Of a stretch of 64,000 nucleotides of DNA, positions 51,386-60,466 are shown in pieces. Source of the DNA: Streptomyces sp. H27-C3. Lineage in GTDB: Bacteria > Actinomycetota > Actinomycetes > Streptomycetales > Streptomycetaceae. Location of the stretch: assembly GCF_030063415.1 (NCBI RefSeq), contig NZ_JASITA010000018.1:97991-161990 (forward strand). Direction: 5' to 3'. The position numbers and the translations under genes were made by a program. A model generated the notes under the pieces. The model was not told the DNA's origin. It saw only the letters and a program-made list of their open reading frames with translations, and ran no database searches. The stretch's first letter is position 1. Each line of letters starts with the position of its first letter.

Positions 51386-52366
51386 ATGCCTGCAGAGAAA
51401 ATGACGCTCGCGAGGGCGCTCAACGAGTCCTTGCGCAAGGCCCTGGAGGACGACCCCCAGGTGCTGGTGATGGGTGAGGACGTAGGCAGGCTCGGCGGTG
51501 TGTTCCGGGTCACCGACGGCCTGCAGAAAGACTTCAGCGAAGAGCGGGTCATGGACTCGCCGCTGGCCGAGTCGGGCATCGTGGGTACGGCGATCGGCCT
51601 CGCGCTGAGTGGCTACCGCCCCGTGGTGGAAATCCAATTCGACGGGTTCGTCTTCCCGGCGTACGACCAGATCGTGACCCAGCTCGCGAAGCTGCACGCA
51701 CGCTCCGGGGGCCTCCTGCCGATGCCGGTGGTGATCCGGATCCCGTACGGCGGGGGCATCGGTGCCGTTGAGCACCACAGCGACTCCCCGGAGGCGCTGT
51801 TCGCGCACGTGGCCGGGCTGAAAGTGGTCTCGCCTTCGAATGCCTCGGACGCCTACTGGATGCTGCAGCAGGCCATCAAGAGCAACGATCCGGTGATCTT
51901 CTTCGAGCCGAAGCGCCGCTACTGGGACCAGTCCGAGGTCGACCGCACGGCGCCGGCCGCCCCATTGCACCAGGCCAGGACCGTACGCGCCGGGACGGAT
52001 GTCACGCTCGTGGCGTACGGGCCCATGGTGAAGCTCTGCCTTGAGGCAGCGGCCGCGGCGGCCGAGGACGGCACCTCCCTGGAAGTGATCGACCTGCGGT
52101 CGGTCTCACCGGTGGACTTCGACGCGGTGCAGCGGTCGGTGGAAAGAACCCGCCGTCTGGTGGTGGTGCACGAGGCCCCGGTGTTCTTCGGCGCGGGCGC
52201 GGAGATCGCCGCCCGGATCACCACACGGTGTTTCTACCACCTCGAAGCACCCGTCCTGCGCGTCGGTGGCTTCCACGCACCGTACCCGGCAGCCCGACTG
52301 GAGGAGGAATACCTGCCAAGCTTGGACCGGGTGCTGGATGCCGTTGACCGCTCGATGGGATATTGA
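51386..52366 (+). CDS. branched-chain 2-oxoacid dehydrogenase E1 beta
   Basis: A 326-residue transketolase-like subunit that pairs with E1alpha. It starts LARALNESLRKALEDDPQVL, with the interface MGEDVGRLGGVFRVTDGL and SPLAESGIVGTAIGLALSGY, the pyrimidine-binding Glu region in VEIQFDGFVFPAYDQI, and the C-terminal transketolase_C domain (VIDLRSVSPVDFDAVQRSV; VHEAPVFFGAGAEIAARI). It starts 2 bp after the E1alpha stop; the ATG at 51401 is an alternative start. It is followed 11 bp later by the E2 gene, so the three form one operon. Confidence 0.88.
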   Translation: MPAEKMTLARALNESLRKALEDDPQVLVMGEDVGRLGGVFRVTDGLQKDFSEERVMDSPLAESGIVGTAIGLALSGYRPVVEIQFDGFVFPAYDQIVTQLAKLHARSGGLLPMPVVIRIPYGGGIGAVEHHSDSPEALFAHVAGLKVVSPSNASDAYWMLQQAIKSNDPVIFFEPKRRYWDQSEVDRTAPAAPLHQARTVRAGTDVTLVAYGPMVKLCLEAAAAAAEDGTSLEVIDLRSVSPVDFDAVQRSVERTRRLVVVHEAPVFFGAGAEIAARITTRCFYHLEAPVLRVGGFHAPYPAARLEEEYLPSLDRVLDAVDRSMGY

Positions 52367-52377
52367 GGAACCACCCG

Positions 52378-53661
52378 ATGACTGACACACCCAGCCGCCT
52401 GCACGAGTTCAGGATGCCCGATGTGGGCGAGGGCCTGACCGAGGCGGAGATCCTCAAGTGGCACGTCCGGCAGGGCGACACGGTGGCCGACGGCCAGATC
52501 ATCTGCGAGATCGAAACGGCCAAGGCGGTGGTGGAGCTACCGTGCCCGTTCGAAGGCGTCGTGCAGGAACTGCGTTTCGCCGAGGGGCAGATGGCCAATG
52601 TGGGCCAGGTCATCATCTCGGTTGCCGCAGATGCCCCGGCTGCCGCGTCGCCCGCATCGGGCGCGCTGAACCGTGAACCGGTCCTGGTCGGGTACGGGGT
52701 CGCGCAAGGCACCACGAAACGCCGGCCGCGCAAGCCGGTCACCGTGGACGTTGCCTCCCTCGTCCCCGGCCGCGCACTGGCGAAGCCACCGGTGCGCAAG
52801 CTGGCCAAGGACCTCGGCGTGGATCTGGCGGCCGTGCTGCCTTCAGGGCCGGGCGGCACCGTTACCCGCGACGATGTGCACGCGGCGGTAGTGCCGGTTC
52901 CGGCGCCGGTACGGGTGGACGCCCCGGTGCCGGAACCGGTGATGGGGCCTGTGCCCGGGCCGCGTGAGACCCGGATCCCGGTCAAGGGGGTACGTAAGGC
53001 CACCGCCGCGGCGGTGACCGCCTCCGCGTTCACCGCGCCGCACGTCACGGAGTTCGTGACGGTGGACGTGACACGCACCATGAAACTGGTACAGGACCTC
53101 AAACAGGACCCAGAGCTGACCGGGCGGCGCATCACCCCGCTGCTCCTCGTCGCCAAGGCGCTGCTCACGGCGATCAGACGAAACCCCGAGGTCAACGCGT
53201 CCTGGGACGAGGCCGCGCAACAGATCGTGCAGAAGCACTACGTCCACCTCGGCGTCGCAGCCGCCACGCCCCGTGGGCTGCTTGTGCCGAACATCAAGGA
53301 CGCCGATGCACTGACACTCCCACAACTTGCCGACGCCTTGATCGAGTTGGTGTCCACCGCACGGCTGGGAAAGACACCCCCGGGCGTGCTGCAAGGTGGC
53401 TCGGTCACCCTCACCAATATCGGCGTCTTCGGAATCGACACCGGCACACCGATACTCAACCCCGGCGAATCCGCGATCCTCGCCATCGGTGCGATCAGGC
53501 CGCGACCGTGGGTGCACAAGGGGCGGATCCGGTCCCGCCAGGTGGTGACGCTTGCACTCTCCTTCGATCACCGGGTGGTCGACGGGGAGTTGGGCTCCAA
53601 GGTTCTCTCGGATGTCGCGGCGATTCTGGAGCGACCCAAGCGACTGATCACCTGGGGCTGA
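52378..53661 (+). CDS. branched-chain 2-oxoacid dehydrogenase E2 (lipoyl acyltransferase)
   Basis: A 427-residue dihydrolipoamide acyltransferase. One lipoyl domain (about residues 8-83) with the lipoylated Lys in EIETAKAVVELP; a peripheral-subunit-binding domain (ALAKPPVRKLAKDLGVDL, about 139-175); a Pro/Val-rich linker; and the catalytic core ending with the active-site SFDHRVVDGELG. It transfers the branched acyl group to CoA. No E3 gene is nearby; the housekeeping E3 would serve. The ATG at 52378 with RBS GAGGAA was chosen. A terminator lies downstream (53771-53815). Confidence 0.9.
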   Translation: MTDTPSRLHEFRMPDVGEGLTEAEILKWHVRQGDTVADGQIICEIETAKAVVELPCPFEGVVQELRFAEGQMANVGQVIISVAADAPAAASPASGALNREPVLVGYGVAQGTTKRRPRKPVTVDVASLVPGRALAKPPVRKLAKDLGVDLAAVLPSGPGGTVTRDDVHAAVVPVPAPVRVDAPVPEPVMGPVPGPRETRIPVKGVRKATAAAVTASAFTAPHVTEFVTVDVTRTMKLVQDLKQDPELTGRRITPLLLVAKALLTAIRRNPEVNASWDEAAQQIVQKHYVHLGVAAATPRGLLVPNIKDADALTLPQLADALIELVSTARLGKTPPGVLQGGSVTLTNIGVFGIDTGTPILNPGESAILAIGAIRPRPWVHKGRIRSRQVVTLALSFDHRVVDGELGSKVLSDVAAILERPKRLITWG

Positions 53662-53770
53662 AGCCAGTGGAGACAGGCAGTGAGCGGCCGGCGGCACGGA
53701 CTGTCCAGGAGAAATGCAGACCACTTACAGGCGGCCTCCGCAGACTGTGTTTCACCCCCACCCCGTTACA

Positions 53771-53815
53771 GGGTCGGCCCTCCAGACACCCCCGGTCGGG
53801 GGCCGACCCGTTTTT
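53771..53815 (+). terminator. rho-independent terminator after the E1/E2 operon
   Basis: GGGTCGGCC (53771-53779) pairs with GGCCGACCC (53801-53809), the loop contains further C/G pairing, and GTTTTTC follows directly. It separates the 2-oxoacid dehydrogenase genes from korAB. Confidence 0.85.
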
Positions 53816-53869
53816 CTGCCTTTCCATGACCTTGAATGTGCCCCTGCGACCTTGAACAAGGAGCCCTCT

Positions 53870-55744
53870 GTGTCGGTCGACGCCTCGGCGAAGACGGTGA
53901 AAATCGTCAATCGGGTGATCATTCGTTTTGCGGGTGATTCGGGTGACGGGATGCAGCTGACGGGGGATCGGTTCACGTCGGAGACGGCGTCGTTCGGGAA
54001 TGATCTGTCGACGCTGCCGAACTTCCCGGCCGAGATCAGGGCGCCGGCCGGGACGCTGCCGGGGGTGTCGAGTTTTCAGCTGCACTTCGCCGACCACGAC
54101 ATCCTGACCCCCGGCGACGCGCCGGATGTGCTGGTGGCGATGAACCCGGCCGCTTTGAAGGCGAACATCGGGGATGTGCCGCGGGGCGCGGAGATCATTG
54201 TGAACACCGATGAGTTCACCAAGCGCCCGATGGCCAAGGTCGGCTACGACACCTCACCTTTGGAGGACGGGTCCCTGGAGGCCTACAGCGTCCATCCGGT
54301 GCCGCTGACGACCCTGACGATCGAGGCGCTCAAGGAGTTCGGGCTTTCGCGCAAGGAGGCCGAGCGCAGCAAGAACATGTTCGCGCTGGGGTTGCTGTCG
54401 TGGATGTATCACCGCCCGACGGAGGGCACGGAGAAGTTTTTGCGGGCGAAGTTCGCGAAGAAGCCACAGATCGCCGAGGCGAATGTGGCGGCGTTCAGGG
54501 CCGGGTGGAACTTCGGGGAGACCACCGAGGATTTCGCCGTCTCCTACGAAGTCGCCCCCGCCACGGCAGCGTTCAGGGCGGGAACCTACCGCAATATTTC
54601 CGGGAATCTGGCCCTGTCGTATGGGCTGATCGCGGCCGGGCAGCAGGCCGACCTGCCGCTGTATCTGGGTTCGTATCCGATCACTCCGGCCTCCGACATC
54701 CTGCACGAACTGTCGAAGCACAAGAATTTCGGGGTCCGCACCTTCCAGGCCGAGGACGAGATCGCGGCGATCGGGGCGGCACTCGGCGCCGCGTTCGGCG
54801 GGCAACTGGCCGTCACCACCACCTCCGGACCGGGCGTGGCCTTGAAGTCGGAAACCATCGGGCTGGCGGTGTCGCTGGAGTTGCCGCTGCTGGTGGTGGC
54901 GATCCAGCGTGGCGGGCCCTCGACCGGGCTGCCGACCAAGACCGAGCAGGCGGATTTGTTGCAGGCCATGTACGGCAGGAACGGCGAGGCGCCGGTGCCG
55001 ATCGTCGCCCCGCAGACCCCGGCGGACTGCTTCGACGCCGCCATCGACGCGGCCCGGATCGCGGTCACCTACCGCACCCCGGTGCTCCTGCTCTCCGACG
55101 GCTATCTGGCCAACGGCTCCGAGCCGTGGCGCATACCCGAGGTGAATCAACTACCGGATCTACGGGTGCAGTTCGCGACGGGACCCAACCACACCCTGGC
55201 CGACGGGACCAAGGTGTTCTGGCCCTACAAGCGCGACCCGCACACCCTCGCCCGCCCCTGGGCGGTGCCCGGCACCCCCGGCCTTGAGCACCGGATCGGG
55301 GGGATCGAGAAGCAGGACGGCACCGGGAACATCTCCTACGACCCGGCCAACCACGACTTCATGGTCCGCACCCGCCAAGCCAAAATCGACGGCATCACCG
55401 TCCCCGACCTCGACGTCGACCACCCCGCCGGCGCCACCACCCTGGTCCTCGGCTGGGGCTCGACCTATGGGCCGATCACCGCCGCTGTGCGTCGGCTGCG
55501 CGCCGCCCACATTCCCATCGCCCAGGCCCACTTGCGCCATATCAACCCGTTCCCGGCCAACCTCGGTACCGTCCTGGCCTCGTACGACCGGGTGGTGATC
55601 CCCGAGATGAACCTGGGCCAGCTCGCCACCCTCATCCGGGCCAAATACCTGGTCGATGTGCAGTCCTTCACCCAGGTCAACGGGATGCCGTTCAAGGCCG
55701 AGCAGCTGGCCGACGTCCTTCAGGAGGCCACCCATGAGCACTGA
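53870..55744 (+). CDS. korA: 2-oxoacid:ferredoxin oxidoreductase subunit alpha
   Basis: A 624-residue fusion of the gamma and alpha domains of 2-oxoacid:ferredoxin oxidoreductase. The gamma part (about 10-190) starts IIRFAGDSGDGMQLTGDRF. The alpha part (about 230-620) has YLGSYPITPASDILHELSK and FQAEDEIAAIGAALGAAFGG. With KorB it interconverts 2-oxoglutarate (or other 2-oxoacids) and acyl-CoA with ferredoxin. The GTG at 53870 has RBS AAGGAG. Genes of this kind are ordinary chromosomal genes in Streptomyces, but a korAB pair is also found by the coelimycin PKS cluster. A supply role here is possible, though unproven. Confidence 0.9.
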   Translation: MSVDASAKTVKIVNRVIIRFAGDSGDGMQLTGDRFTSETASFGNDLSTLPNFPAEIRAPAGTLPGVSSFQLHFADHDILTPGDAPDVLVAMNPAALKANIGDVPRGAEIIVNTDEFTKRPMAKVGYDTSPLEDGSLEAYSVHPVPLTTLTIEALKEFGLSRKEAERSKNMFALGLLSWMYHRPTEGTEKFLRAKFAKKPQIAEANVAAFRAGWNFGETTEDFAVSYEVAPATAAFRAGTYRNISGNLALSYGLIAAGQQADLPLYLGSYPITPASDILHELSKHKNFGVRTFQAEDEIAAIGAALGAAFGGQLAVTTTSGPGVALKSETIGLAVSLELPLLVVAIQRGGPSTGLPTKTEQADLLQAMYGRNGEAPVPIVAPQTPADCFDAAIDAARIAVTYRTPVLLLSDGYLANGSEPWRIPEVNQLPDLRVQFATGPNHTLADGTKVFWPYKRDPHTLARPWAVPGTPGLEHRIGGIEKQDGTGNISYDPANHDFMVRTRQAKIDGITVPDLDVDHPAGATTLVLGWGSTYGPITAAVRRLRAAHIPIAQAHLRHINPFPANLGTVLASYDRVVIPEMNLGQLATLIRAKYLVDVQSFTQVNGMPFKAEQLADVLQEATHEH

Positions 55745-56786
55745 AATGCTCTCCCTTGTCCCCAAAAGCGAACTCCACCTGAGTGCGAAGGACTTCAAGT
55801 CCGATCAGGAAGTGCGCTGGTGCCCCGGCTGCGGTGACTACGCGGTCCTGGCCGCCGTGCAAGGGTTCATGCCCGAACTCGGCCTGGCCAAAGAGAACAT
55901 CGTCTTCGTCTCCGGCATCGGCTGCTCATCGCGCTTCCCGTACTACATGAACACCTACGGGATGCACTCCATCCACGGCCGCGCCCCCGCCATCGCCACC
56001 GGACTGGCCTCCTCCCGCCGGGACTTGAGCGTCTGGGTCGTCACCGGCGACGGCGACGCGCTGTCCATCGGCGGCAACCACCTCATCCACGCCCTGCGCC
56101 GCAACGTCAACCTCAAGATCCTGCTGTTCAACAACCGGATCTACGGGCTGACCAAGGGCCAGTACTCACCCACCTCCGAAGTCGGCAAAATCACCAAGTC
56201 CACCCCGATGGGCTCCCTCGACGCACCCTTCAACCCCGTATCCCTGGCGATCGGCGCCGAAGCGAGCTTCGTGGCCCGCACCGTCGACTCCGACCGCAAA
56301 CACCTCACCAGCGTCCTGCGCCAGGCCGCCGACCACCCCGGCACCGCCCTGGTCGAGATCTACCAGAACTGCAACATCTTCAACGACGGCGCCTTCGAAG
56401 CTCTCAAAGACAAACAACAGGCCGAAGAAGCCGTCATCCGCCTGGAACACGGCGAACAGATCCGCTTCGGCGCCGGCCGCGCCAAGGGCGTCGTGCGCGA
56501 TCCGGCCACCGGCGACCTGAAGGTCATCGCCGTCACCCCCGACAACGAAGCCCAGATCCTGATCCATGACGCGCACGCGACCAGCCCCACCACCGCCTTC
56601 GCGCTCTCCCGCCTCGCCGACCCCGACACGCTGCACCACACCCCCATCGGGGTACTCCGCAGCATCCACCGACCCGTCTACGACACCCTCATGGCCGACC
56701 AACTCGAAACCGCCGTCGAACAACTCGGCAAAGGCGACCTCGGCACACTGCTCGCCGGCAACGACACCTGGACCGTAGTCGGCTGA
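55734..56786 (+). CDS. korB: 2-oxoacid:ferredoxin oxidoreductase subunit beta
   Basis: A 350-residue TPP- and 4Fe-4S-binding beta subunit. The cluster cysteines are in VRWCPGCGDYAVL (WCPGCG) and VSGIGCSSRFPYY. The TPP motif is GDGDALSIGGNHLIHALRRN and continues to LFNNRIYGLTKGQYSPTS (about residues 105-155). It overlaps the korA stop by 11 bp, so the two are translationally coupled. The ATG at 55734 follows GGAGG in the korA 3' end. It is the fourteenth gene counted from the antiporter and closes the 33.5-kb block. A broken response regulator gene converges on it. Confidence 0.92.
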   Translation: MSTEMLSLVPKSELHLSAKDFKSDQEVRWCPGCGDYAVLAAVQGFMPELGLAKENIVFVSGIGCSSRFPYYMNTYGMHSIHGRAPAIATGLASSRRDLSVWVVTGDGDALSIGGNHLIHALRRNVNLKILLFNNRIYGLTKGQYSPTSEVGKITKSTPMGSLDAPFNPVSLAIGAEASFVARTVDSDRKHLTSVLRQAADHPGTALVEIYQNCNIFNDGAFEALKDKQQAEEAVIRLEHGEQIRFGAGRAKGVVRDPATGDLKVIAVTPDNEAQILIHDAHATSPTTAFALSRLADPDTLHHTPIGVLRSIHRPVYDTLMADQLETAVEQLGKGDLGTLLAGNDTWTVVG

Positions 56787-56814
56787 CCGCGCGGCTCGGC
56801 AGGTGCCCCTACCT

Positions 56815-57467
56815 CTACGGTGGTGTCACCAGCCTCAATTCGTAGGCCAGGATGACCAGTTGCACCCGGTCGCGCGCATCCAGTTTGGTCAGCAGTCTGC
56901 CCAGGTGCGCCTTCGCGGTGGCCATGCTGATGTGCAGCTGCGCGGCGATCTCCGCATTGGACAGCCCGCGGCCCACCAGCGCGAGCACCTCCCATTCCCG
57001 GGCGGTGATCCCCTCCACGGGGCGCGGGGGTGGCGGAGTGTCGGCGGGCCGGGCTGCGAACTCCGCGATCAGGCGGCGTGTCACGCTCGGCGCGATGAGG
57101 GCGTCGCCGCGACGACCTCGATCGCGGTGAGGATCTGATCCATGTCCATGTCCTTGACGAGGAAGCCGCTCGCCCCCGCGCGCAGCGCCCCGTAGACGTA
57201 CTCGTCGTCGTCGAACGTGGTGAGGATCAGGATCTTCGGCGGTGTCTCCGAGCTCGCGGCGATGTGCCGGGTGGCTTCGATACCGTCCATGCCCGGCATC
57301 CGGATATCCATCACCACCACATCGGGCGCCAGCTGCTCCGCGCGCTGCACCGCCTCCTCGCCGTTCGTCGCCTCGCCCGCCACCTCCAGCCGGGGATGGT
57401 CGGCGATCAGCACCCGGAGCCCGTGCCGGATCAAGGGCTGGTCCTCGGTGAGCAGCACCCGGATCAT
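56815..57467 (-). pseudogene. NarL-family response regulator, frameshifted
   Basis: The receiver domain is complete: VLLTEDQPLIRHGLRVLIAD with the acidic pocket, the phospho-acceptor in DVVVMDIRMPGMDG, and the switch Lys in GFLVKDMD. It runs from the ATG at 57467 to about 57106, then reaches a stop at 57081. A neighbouring frame continues ALIAPSVTRRLIAEF and holds an intact LuxR helix-turn-helix (ITAREWEVLALVGRGLSNAE, then LHISMATAKAHLGRLLTKL) to 56815. One missing base near 57106 explains the break. Its start overlaps the histidine-kinase remnant stop by 4 bp, as in an intact two-component operon. Confidence 0.85.
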
Positions 57468-57754
57468 TCGACCGCCGCCGCGGGTATGGGGAGGCGCGCC
57501 GCCACGCGGAAGCCGCCTCCCTGGGGGCGCGGTCCGGCGGTGAACTCGCCGTGCAGCAGCGCTGCTCGCTCCCGCATGCCGGTCAGTCCGTAGCCGGCCG
57601 CATCGGGCAGGCCGGAGAGACCGCGGCCCTCGTCGGTGATTTCGAGCGAGAGGTCGCCCTGTCGGCGGTCGATGCTGACCCGGCAGGAGTGGGCGCCCGA
57701 GTGGCGGACCACGTTGGTGATCGCCTCCTGGACGATGCGGTACGCGCGCCCGTG
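57464..57754 (-). pseudogene. histidine kinase remnant (C-terminal ATPase domain)
   Basis: About 95 residues of a NarL-type sensor kinase remain: RIVQEAITNVVRHSGAHSCR (the N-box region), DEGRGLSGLPDAAGYGLTGM (G1/G2) and the end FRVAARLPIP. The membrane sensor and the HisKA_3 phospho-acceptor helix are gone. Directly upstream, the sequence changes to an unrelated membrane-protein fragment in another frame, so a deletion joined the two. The remnant cannot phosphorylate its partner. Confidence 0.75.
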
Positions 57755-58074
57755 AACGGAAGGGCCGACGGCAGGACCTCGTCGTCGGCCAGCCGACGCC
57801 AGCGCAGGCGCAGCAGCATCAGGGCTCCCGGATAACCCGCGGCGAGGACGCACAGGGCTGTGGTGACGGCCACGCTCCCGGGGATGGTCATGTAAGCGCG
57901 CCACACGTCCCCCTCGCCCCTCACCTCCGCCACTCCGCCGCGCCAGAAGGTCAGCTCGACACGGTCGCCCGCCTGGAAGCGCGAGGCGACCTCCTGCGGC
58001 ACGCCAAGTCGCTCCTGCGGCCGGTTGTCGGCAAAGTACCGCCAACTGTCCGGCAGGTTTCTGGCCCACCACAC
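57755..58074 (-). pseudogene. truncated membrane protein fragment fused to the kinase remnant
   Basis: About 105 residues: a soluble beta-rich stretch (VASRFQAGDRVELTFWRGGV) and one hydrophobic helix (PGSVAVTTALCVLAAGYPGA), then RLADDEVLPSALPF, after which the sequence switches to kinase sequence in another frame. Such proteins normally continue with further membrane helices. The family is not recognised with certainty. Confidence 0.45.
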
Positions 58075-58207
58075 TGCCGAGTGGTTACGGGACGTCGCCC
58101 CCTCCAGGAAGGGCTGGGCCGGATCCTGCGGGATCGTTCACCGCGGCGCCCGGCGGTGTTCGACTCGTACGCGATCCAGCCCCTCCGTGGTGGCGCCACC
58201 GCGGGTC

Positions 58208-59908
58208 TCAGCCGGGGATCGTCTCGATTCGTTCACGGTTGAGCAGATACAGGGGCAGGTACGGCTGCTTCGAGACGACGGGAAACCCCTGGTCGTGCGC
58301 AAGGCTCGCGACAGCCAGCGGTCCAAGGGCCACCTGGGCGCGCGGTGCTGCCGAGTCGCCCCAGTATCGGCCGTGGTCCGCGAGGGCCTCGGCGAGTGTC
58401 TCGGCGAAGGCGTCGGGGTCGCGTGCGATCAGGCGATGGAAGAGGGCCACCGGCTGGTAGTCGACGCAGTTCACGAAGTCCTTCGGCGCCCGGGTCAGGT
58501 TCTCCGGCATGGATGCCTGCATGGTGGTGAGCAGCTTCGCCACGACATCGTCCACGGGGCTCTCGGAGAAGTAGGTCTGCAGCGTGTCGATCCAGTGCAG
58601 CACGTACTCGTCGACGGAGTCGTCCTGCCGCAGCGTCTGCAGCGGCACCTGGCACAGCCGGCTGATCCGGTCCCGCTGGCGGCACACGACCGCGAGATAG
58701 AGGGCATCGAGCCATGCGTGGGCGTCCGCAGGCGGCTCGGCGGCGAGGGCGGGCAGTTGCCGTAGGAAGTCCTCGCCCAGGCTGCACTGCTGCGGCTGTG
58801 CGCCGGTGAACAGCGCGGAACCGAGCTGTACGGCGACGGCCCAGGCATCCCAGGTGTCGATGTGCGCTCCCTGGGGGTCGGCGGCGCAGCGGGCGAGGCC
58901 GAGTGTGAGAGCCGAGGAGAAGGTGTCGGCGAGCCCGGACGGGCTTTCGGTGAGGCGGGCTATCCCCTGGGTGGTGGTGGCGGTGAGTCCGGCCATGTCG
59001 GGCGCCTTGGCAGCGGCGCGAGTGGCGAGCCGTCCAGCGCCGTCGAGACGGACCAGGCCCTTCATCAGCGCCAGCAGTTGCGGCGGCGGACGAAGTGAGA
59101 AGGTGAGGGTGTCGTGGTCGATGTCCGTGAGTGACGTCAGACCACCGCCCTGCCACCAGTAGACCCGCGGCGACAGCGCGCCAGGGCCGTCCTCGTGCGC
59201 GCCCAGGGCGTACGCGGCAAGGTCGTTGACGGCGTCGACAACCGAGCCGTCGACAATGGGATGGAACGCCAGCAGGTGCCGGGTCGGCATGACGACGAGC
59301 GCTCCGGCGTCCGGCAACGACTCGCCGGTGACCTCCCGGGCCAGAGCGGACAGAAAGAGCGCCCTGCCCGCCACGAACGGGGATTCGCCGTGCACCGAGT
59401 GCAGCAACGCCCGCCCCTCGATTGCTATTTCGTCGTACTCGAAGGGCACCCGCATCAGGTTCGCGTACGCTGCCGCACCCAGTGCCTCCAGCCCGGCGCG
59501 CTCCACATCGACGTCGGTGAGGATCCGCACGCTGGTGGGACTGTCGAGGGCGTAGGTGAAGACCAGCCCCTCGGCCACCACGCGCGCGTAGCTCAGCGAG
59601 CCGGCGACTTCCGGGGGCAACGAGTCGACGGGTACCAGTCGCGCATGCGCGCCGCGCAGCAACTCCTCGGCGCTCTCGCCGCCTTGGCTCGCTCCCCGTA
59701 GCTGGGTGAAGTGTGCCGCGACCAGCTCGGGCCAGCGTTCCTGCGGTGCGCGGCGGCAATAGTGGGCGAGGTTGTGCAAGGAGTACTGGTGATCGGCCTG
59801 AACGTAGGGGGCGGCGAGTGCCCGGAGGTATGCGGCCTGCGCGCCATTCAGCATCGGCAGGGCGGTATCGGGGGCGTCTGGCGCGGAAACGGCGTCGTAA
59901 TGGTTCAC
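58208..59908 (-). CDS. Imm49 family immunity-like protein with extended N-terminus
   Basis: A 566-residue cytoplasmic protein. The C-terminal half (about 300-566) resembles the actinobacterial Imm49 family: DTWDAWAVAVQLGSALFTGA, ADAHAWLDALYLAVVCRQRD, EYVLHWIDTLQTYF, DFVNCVDYQPVALFHRLI and the end PLYLLNRERI. The N-terminal half (for example SLSYARVVAEGLVFTYALDS, RHLLAFHPIVDGSVVDAV) is of unknown type and makes the protein about twice the usual Imm49 length. The GTG at 59908 was preferred; the ATG at 59854 is the alternative. No toxin gene is beside it, so an orphan immunity or unrelated role is possible. Confidence 0.68.
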   Translation of the reverse strand: MNHYDAVSAPDAPDTALPMLNGAQAAYLRALAAPYVQADHQYSLHNLAHYCRRAPQERWPELVAAHFTQLRGASQGGESAEELLRGAHARLVPVDSLPPEVAGSLSYARVVAEGLVFTYALDSPTSVRILTDVDVERAGLEALGAAAYANLMRVPFEYDEIAIEGRALLHSVHGESPFVAGRALFLSALAREVTGESLPDAGALVVMPTRHLLAFHPIVDGSVVDAVNDLAAYALGAHEDGPGALSPRVYWWQGGGLTSLTDIDHDTLTFSLRPPPQLLALMKGLVRLDGAGRLATRAAAKAPDMAGLTATTTQGIARLTESPSGLADTFSSALTLGLARCAADPQGAHIDTWDAWAVAVQLGSALFTGAQPQQCSLGEDFLRQLPALAAEPPADAHAWLDALYLAVVCRQRDRISRLCQVPLQTLRQDDSVDEYVLHWIDTLQTYFSESPVDDVVAKLLTTMQASMPENLTRAPKDFVNCVDYQPVALFHRLIARDPDAFAETLAEALADHGRYWGDSAAPRAQVALGPLAVASLAHDQGFPVVSKQPYLPLYLLNRERIETIPG

Positions 59909-60031
59909 CCCTGTGACCCTATGAGTTATGTGACACGCGTCGACGTCGGGGTGTCCACTGACAAGGCTGCAGCCTGACTTGGGCAAAGGTTGTTCGGTGG
60001 GGCGCACTTGTCGCGCTGGTGGGCCCAACCG

Positions 60032-60466
60032 TCAGCCCGCCCCTGGCACGGTGAGACGTGTGCGCAGCAGGTCCAGGAAAACTGTGGCTGCGGGTGTGGA
60101 GGGACCGTCCGTCCGCCAGGTCAGAGCGACCCGGCCGCGCAGCTTCGGCTCGGTTATCTCCAGCGTCCGCACCCCGAAGCCTGCCGCCTCGTCGGCGGTG
60201 AGTGCCGGAATCACCGCCACGCCGAGACCGCGGGCGGCGAGCTGCGCGAGGAACGGTGGCGCCGCCGCCTCGAAGGCGATGCGGGGCTGAAACCCCGCCT
60301 GCGCGCACGCGCGGTCGAGTACCCCACGCAATCCTGTGCCACGGGGCAGGCTGATCAGCGGGCGATCGCGCAGCCCAGCCAGCGGAATGCTCGTGCGGCC
60401 CAGGTACGTCACGGCCGGGTCGCCCGGGGAGACGGCAGCGACCAGGGGTTCGTCGATCACGACGCC
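60032..60466 (-). pseudogene. LysR-type regulator fragment (effector domain only)
   Basis: About 145 residues match the C-terminal substrate-binding half of a LysR regulator: VIDEPLVAAVSPGDPAV, RPLISLPRGTGLRGVLDRAC, then LAARGLGVAVIPALTADEAA, and the end VFLDLLRTRL. The N-terminal DNA-binding domain and first half of the effector domain are absent. Upstream of about 60466 the leftward frame is the antisense of a different gene fragment. This is a truncated, non-functional copy. Confidence 0.75.

Noticed and set aside
57951..58199. 82-codon minus-strand frame
   Set aside because: Arg/Ser-rich composition without protein features; out of frame with the membrane-protein fragment.
59990..60460. 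Rightward frame leading into the MDMPI fragment
   Set aside because: This part is antisense to the LysR fragment; only the portion after about 60467 resembles a real domain.
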